Assembly: GCA_030435675.1 (NCBI GenBank)
Contig: CM059623.1
Coordinates: forward strand, 10,876,012 to 10,940,011
Length of the DNA stretch: 64,000 bases
Source: Steinernema hermaphroditum
Lineage: Eukaryota > Nematoda > Chromadorea > Rhabditida > Steinernematidae
Direction of reading: 5' to 3'
Below, piece after piece: positions 60,187 through 64,000 of this stretch (its first letter is position 1; each line of letters opens with the position of its first letter). The notes under the pieces were generated by a model. It was not told the origin of the DNA, searched no databases, and saw nothing but the letters and a program-made list of their open reading frames with translations. The position numbers and the translations under genes are program-made.

Positions 60187-60593
60187 TTATTTTCCGGTGG
60201 TGTCGCGCATGTTCGGCACGTAGCGAATGCGCATCGCTTTCAGATCGTGAACGATTTGATCAGGGAGAGATCCGGAAACAGATACAGCGTAGACTCCAGG
60301 GGCCTTGTCGCCGATTTTCTGCCATTTACAAACCCAGCTGTCGGTGGGCATGCAAGCCGCGATCATCCCGTCAAAATTTGCGCTGACATCAGAGAAATTT
60401 CATTCACAAGGTGAAGAAAACGCCTCACTTACCTAGTGCATTCGTAGACCTTCTCGGTGTCATTCTTCATCTGCAGGAAGCGATCACAGTTGTCGCATCC
60501 GTCGAGTTCGAACTGATCAACGGTTTTGATGAGCGAGCAGAAGAGACACGCACGGAGGTTGTTGGCGTCGCGAGGAACGGTTTCGATGCTCAT
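60187..60593 (-). CDS. spt-4: SPT4 transcription elongation factor
   Basis: The zinc-finger subunit of DSIF (SPT4-SPT5), which controls pausing and processivity of RNA polymerase II. Minus-strand exons 60593-60433 and 60382-60187 give 118 residues, the standard length. The N-terminal four-cysteine finger is intact (RACLFC and DGCDNC). The second half reads [20 protein letters not shown], then [14 protein letters not shown]. An acceptor (GTTCCAG) lies six bases before the ATG. Its start faces the start of the plus-strand gene at 61155, leaving about 560 bp of shared upstream DNA. Confidence 0.96.
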
Positions 60594-61154
60594 GGCGACC
60601 TGGAACAAGAGTGATATATGAGGAGACAATATCCAATAATGACAAAACGCGCACAGAAATGGCCGAGTCGCATCGCAGTGTGCCAAAATCACCGAAGACA
60701 CATCCACTGCGCGTCAAGACCTCTGGAAAACAAAACAAAAACATGTGCGTGAATATGGACAGACAAAACCGACGGTAACCGCTGAACGGAGACAGACGAC
60801 CAAGATCTGATGAGCTTACTCTTGTCTGTCGCAACATGAGAATCGATACCGTATCGGCTCACTGTGCTCTCAGGGTAGCATAAATATGAACCGATGCGCG
60901 GCAGTGTCCATACCGTAATCCTCATGCTTCCTACCGTATCTGAAAACGTCGATGGGTTCCGCCTACAGTAATCATATGTCACCATATTCCCTTCGAAAGA
61001 GTAGTTTCCACCGAGGAAATAGCACAGAAAGAGACGCGCTGCGGTGGCAGCTTGAGAATATCGATCGAGGCGCGGCGAACATCTGATCCATCATCTGTTC
61101 CGCCGCGGCTAAAATGGAACGACGCCGCTGCTGCCAGTCGTGAGCCGATCGATT
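60594..61154. promoter_or_regulatory. Shared upstream region of two divergent genes
   Basis: Lies between the starts of spt-4 (minus) and the gene at 61155 (plus). No coding frame is supported. The promoter elements themselves were not identified. Confidence 0.4.
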
Positions 61155-62066
61155 ATGCGTCTCTTCGATCTCTGCTTTCACGCGTTCCTCGAGGCCGAAG
61201 CGGGTATCTACGAACACTACCAGGCCGTCCTTCCGAACTCGATCGTCAGGGCGTTCAAAAGACGAGAACAGAGTCGGAAGGAGTTCTCGCAGCTTTATGA
61301 GACGAAGCTGGATGTGGCGATTCCGAATCGGTACGTGAGGTACCACAGGTCGGGGGAGGTGGATTTCGATGAGACGCTGAAGGCAGCAACCGCGAAGGTG
61401 GAGGCGCAGGACGTGTTCAAGATGATGATGGCCACCAATGCTAGAGAGGTTAGTTACCATATCATATTGTAGACGACACTGTCTAGAGCAAAAGTTATAT
61501 TTGTCTACTAGACTGTAGACATGACCTTTTTAGCATGCAGACAAGATCTGGGACCTTATCCCTCGCGCTATAAAATGTTGCATGACGGCCGATACACAAT
61601 TCCATATCGTGCGGAACGAAGTCATCCAGAGGCTCTTCAAAGACCCCCTTCTGGCCCAAACCGAAGCAGCCTACCTACAATGCCTCCAGTACGGATGGAT
61701 CGACGCCGCCCTACAGTATGTAGCCTTGCACCGTCCACTTCTATTCATGCCCTCTGTAGAACATACAAATCGATGCGTCCAGAGCACAAAACCTCCCATC
61801 TGGCGAAGGCGTGGTTCACCTTCTTCTTTAAGGCAAACCCAGAAGATGGCGATCTTCTCCGTCGTCTTCTCGACGTCAAGGACTTCGAGATGCGCCGTCC
61901 CTCGATCGACCTCTCCTTCTTCTTCTCCGGTTACACCTTCGAAGATCTGCTCGAGCGCCGCAAAGGGTCGACGGTTCCCGACGAGTTTCAGGTCCGGGAG
62001 ATCGAAGAGTGGATCGAGACGTGGATCACAAGTCCCACCGGAGATGTTCCCATTGCTTTACCGTAA
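61155..62066 (+). CDS. Protein of unknown function, three exons
   Basis: Exons 61155-61448, 61534-61715 and 61760-62066 join in phase to 260 residues. I do not recognise the family. The sequence is rich in charged helices (LFDLCFHAFLEAEAGIYEHY, AFKRREQSRKEFSQLYETK) with a tryptophan-containing middle (ADKIWDLIPRAIKCCMTAD, LLAQTEAAYLQCLQYGW) and a C-terminal part with KAWFTFFFKANPED, SFFFSGYTFEDLLERRKG and IEEWIETW. No signal peptide or membrane segment is seen. The start is chosen at the first ATG after an in-frame stop at about 61108; a non-coding or additional 5' exon is possible because an acceptor-like CTGCCAG lies just upstream. The gene is convergent with the CCDC137-like gene, with stops 221 bp apart. 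Confidence 0.7.
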
Positions 62067-62286
62067 TCGTCTGCACACTGCTTGTACATAAAAAGAGTTC
62101 TATTGGACACTCTACAGGCAGCGAACCGCCTGTGGTTCCTTCCGTCCTCAAAAAATGAAGTTCTTAAAAGTACTTCTGATTCTGGCGCTTCCAGACCATT
62201 CCAAGTAGATTACGATAGCTCAACCGCTGAAGGGAAAACAGATATAATTCAAAATTTCAACAGAAACAAACAACAAAAAAACAAAT

Positions 62287-63477
62287 CTATTCGCTGAATC
62301 CAGTGGTTTTCTGCTTCTTCATCTGGCGGTACATTTCGATCACACTTTCTCGGTCAACGGTGTGTGGATTCTCCTGTAATGTTCGAATGTTATCATCATT
62401 ATATTCCATGTAAGCAGTTGCGAAGCTCACTTTCTCGTCCGATTTTACTCCCCGGGAGCTTTCCGTGCCCACAGTCCATGCAATAAACAGCCTACCTTCT
62501 TCGGTTTGCCGATCTTGGCCAGCCTTCTTCGCTGTTTGTGCACCTCGGCGCGTTTCAGTCTCTCCTCTTCCATCTTTCTGGCTTCGACTTCAGCTGCCCG
62601 TTCGGCCTTCTTGTCAGCTATCCTTTGCTCCTTGGCGCCCTTGCGATTCGCCATGAGATTCTTGACTTGCTCCTTGCGAACCGCCTTCTTTCTCTTCAGG
62701 TCCTCGTCCATCTGCTTCTCCTCATCGGCGACCTCATTCCGATCGCGTCCGGCGATTCCGAAATGGGCTTTGTCTTTCTCCTCGCACATCGCTCTGAAGG
62801 TGATGGCGTTGACGCGTTGCATGAAACGCTTCGTCGTCTCGAAGGGACGCCGTTCGATTCCGATCTTCCTGCTCTCTTCTAAAGTTCGAAATTCACTCAA
62901 ATGAGAACAAAAGTTGAGCATTACGTTCAACGATGCTAGTTTTGTTGCGCTTCTTCGACCGTTTCTTGAGTTTGTCGTCGTTTTTCCACGCGTTCACATC
63001 GACCCATGTACGAGGTACAGATTGGTCGTCGAGTTGACTGACGGATGGCGTATCATTGTGCTTTCTGAAGAGGCAAACAAGATGAGTTAACGTGATTAAG
63101 GCGATCTTTTTGTGCCCCTTGAGGTTTTGCACTTTTAATTATGCAAAAAGAGAACAGATAGCTCGTTGAATCAACCATAAACGGAGGTGTATTTTTGCAT
63201 CCGATCTGCTCGAAACACACAAAAAATTTGTGAAATGAATAGGAGAACCTTTTATGTACCTATGTGCGTGATGCCAAAGCGTCCAAATCGATATGCTTTA
63301 ACACCGTGGACCTACTCAGCAGCACTTTTACCACCGCATACTGGGAAAAAAAGGAAAACACCGAAAGAAGCCTTACTTCGCCAACTGCTCCTTGTTCGCC
63401 TCGGCCTGCGTGTTGAAAGGGTCGACCGACTTCAGCGTGTTGCGCTTCTTCGACTGAATGCGCTTATGACGACCCAT
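62287..63477 (-). CDS. CCDC137-like basic coiled-coil protein
   Basis: Four minus-strand exons, 63477-63377, 63064-62925, 62878-62496 and 62373-62287, join in phase to 236 residues. The ATG directly follows an AG (TAGATCAG|ATG). The protein is strongly basic and helical: MGRHKRIQSKKRNTLKSVDP at the start, KKRSKKRNKTS, then a long charged coiled coil (RIADKKAERAAEVEARKMEE) and a C-terminus VDRESVIEMYRQMKKQK. Order and composition resemble human CCDC137, a chromosome/nucleolus-associated protein, including KRFMQRVNAITF in the position of its conserved arginine/methionine block. The last intron (62374-62495) is uncertain: the segment DEKVSFATAYMEYND just before the final exon is open in the same frame and resembles CCDC137 too, so a different exon 4 start may be used. 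Confidence 0.65.
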
Positions 63478-63697
63478 CTGATCTAGAAAGGAGCAAAGAT
63501 AAGGGTAGCTGGGCTCAAAATATATACGTAATAGATATAGTTCAAAGAAGCTGACAGTCTGGTCAGAATCAAGAATTACAGTGCTGCAGTTGGAATTCAG
63601 ACAATTCCAGTCGAGACCATGAGTCATCTGTCTGTGTTGATGATCAAACAGATGCCGCTTTTAGAAAGCGGCCACCTTGCTTCCGCCTTTCCTTCAG

Positions 63698-63853
63698 AAT
63701 CTTCTTGGAGCACCTTATGAGCCGTTGAATTCCTTAGAAGAACGATTCGGTAGCATTGTGAATTTCAAGAAAAACATATCTGCTCTAGTCCTCTTCAAAA
63801 ACGGTGAGATCGACTTGGATAGCACAATCAAACATCTGAGATGCATCCCCTAA
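63698..63853 (+). CDS. Possible terminal exon, protein not recognised
   Basis: After a good acceptor (GCCTTTCCTTCAG) a phase-0 frame of 51 codons reads NLLGAPYEPLNSLEERFGSI, then VNFKKNISALVLFKNGEIDL, and stops at TAA 63851-63853. Composition is protein-like, but no upstream exon was joined and no family is recognised. It could be the last exon of a small gene, a gene remnant or chance. Confidence 0.3.
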   Translation, partial: NLLGAPYEPLNSLEERFGSIVNFKKNISALVLFKNGEIDLDSTIKHLRCIP

Positions 63854-64000
63854 ATTCTTAATGCTGATGATGATCACGGATTACGTCTTTGCTCTGCCTT
63901 CAATTAGCAGTATCATGAAGAGTTGTGAATGAATAAACTGTATGCATGATAGAACTTCTTTAGATGACAAAAAAAAATGCTCTGGGTCCCGCAGGTATTG

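Noticed and set aside
61052..61300. 82-codon plus-strand frame overlapping the unknown gene's first exon
   Set aside because: The other frame joins in phase with two downstream exons, so this one is taken as a shadow.

Overview
The window is nuclear DNA of a free-living rhabditid-type nematode. Short introns of about 40-55 bp end in TTTCAG-like acceptors. Many coding starts sit just after a splice acceptor that has no visible upstream exon, which is the mark of spliced-leader trans-splicing. The proteins are closest to Caenorhabditis-type orthologues. The species cannot be named from sequence alone. All exon structures below were assembled by hand from reading frame, GT/AG sites and codon phase, so a boundary may be off by a base or two.

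Left part (1-18 kb). A UFL1-like gene fragment that carries an internal tandem duplication opens the window, followed by a small secreted-protein gene on the minus strand. About 10 kb without a convincing gene comes next. Then come an NR2E-type nuclear receptor, a repeat-rich gap, and an unusual minus-strand gene built from seven tandem copies of one 48-codon exon together with its intron.

Middle (18-50 kb). A ZNF800-like zinc-finger gene and cyclin H (cyh-1) lie head to tail, close enough to be an operon. They are followed by a single HMG-box gene, a casein kinase 1 alpha gene (copy A), a nuclear-looking acidic protein gene, a DNAJC1-like ER J-protein, cyclin K, integrin-linked kinase (pat-4), a PAPS transporter (pst-2) and calcipressin (rcn-1).

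Right part (50-64 kb). This holds bcas-2/SPF27, the GEN1-like nuclease gen-1 (with altered catalytic residues), a second CK1 alpha gene (copy B), spt-4, an unrecognised three-exon gene, a CCDC137-like gene, and a possible exon fragment at the edge.

Several genes fit common themes: transcription-linked cyclins and elongation (cyclin H, cyclin K, SPT4), splicing (BCAS2), muscle adhesion (ILK), and Wnt or circadian-type kinase signalling (CK1 alpha). The gene set looks mostly like a conserved nematode chromosome III neighbourhood, judged from memory of C. elegans gene locations. The most unusual signals are the exon array with a destroyed splice donor, the identical 254-bp tract shared by the two CK1 genes, and the degraded active site of the GEN1-like protein. 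I found no tRNA, rRNA, CRISPR array or intact transposase.
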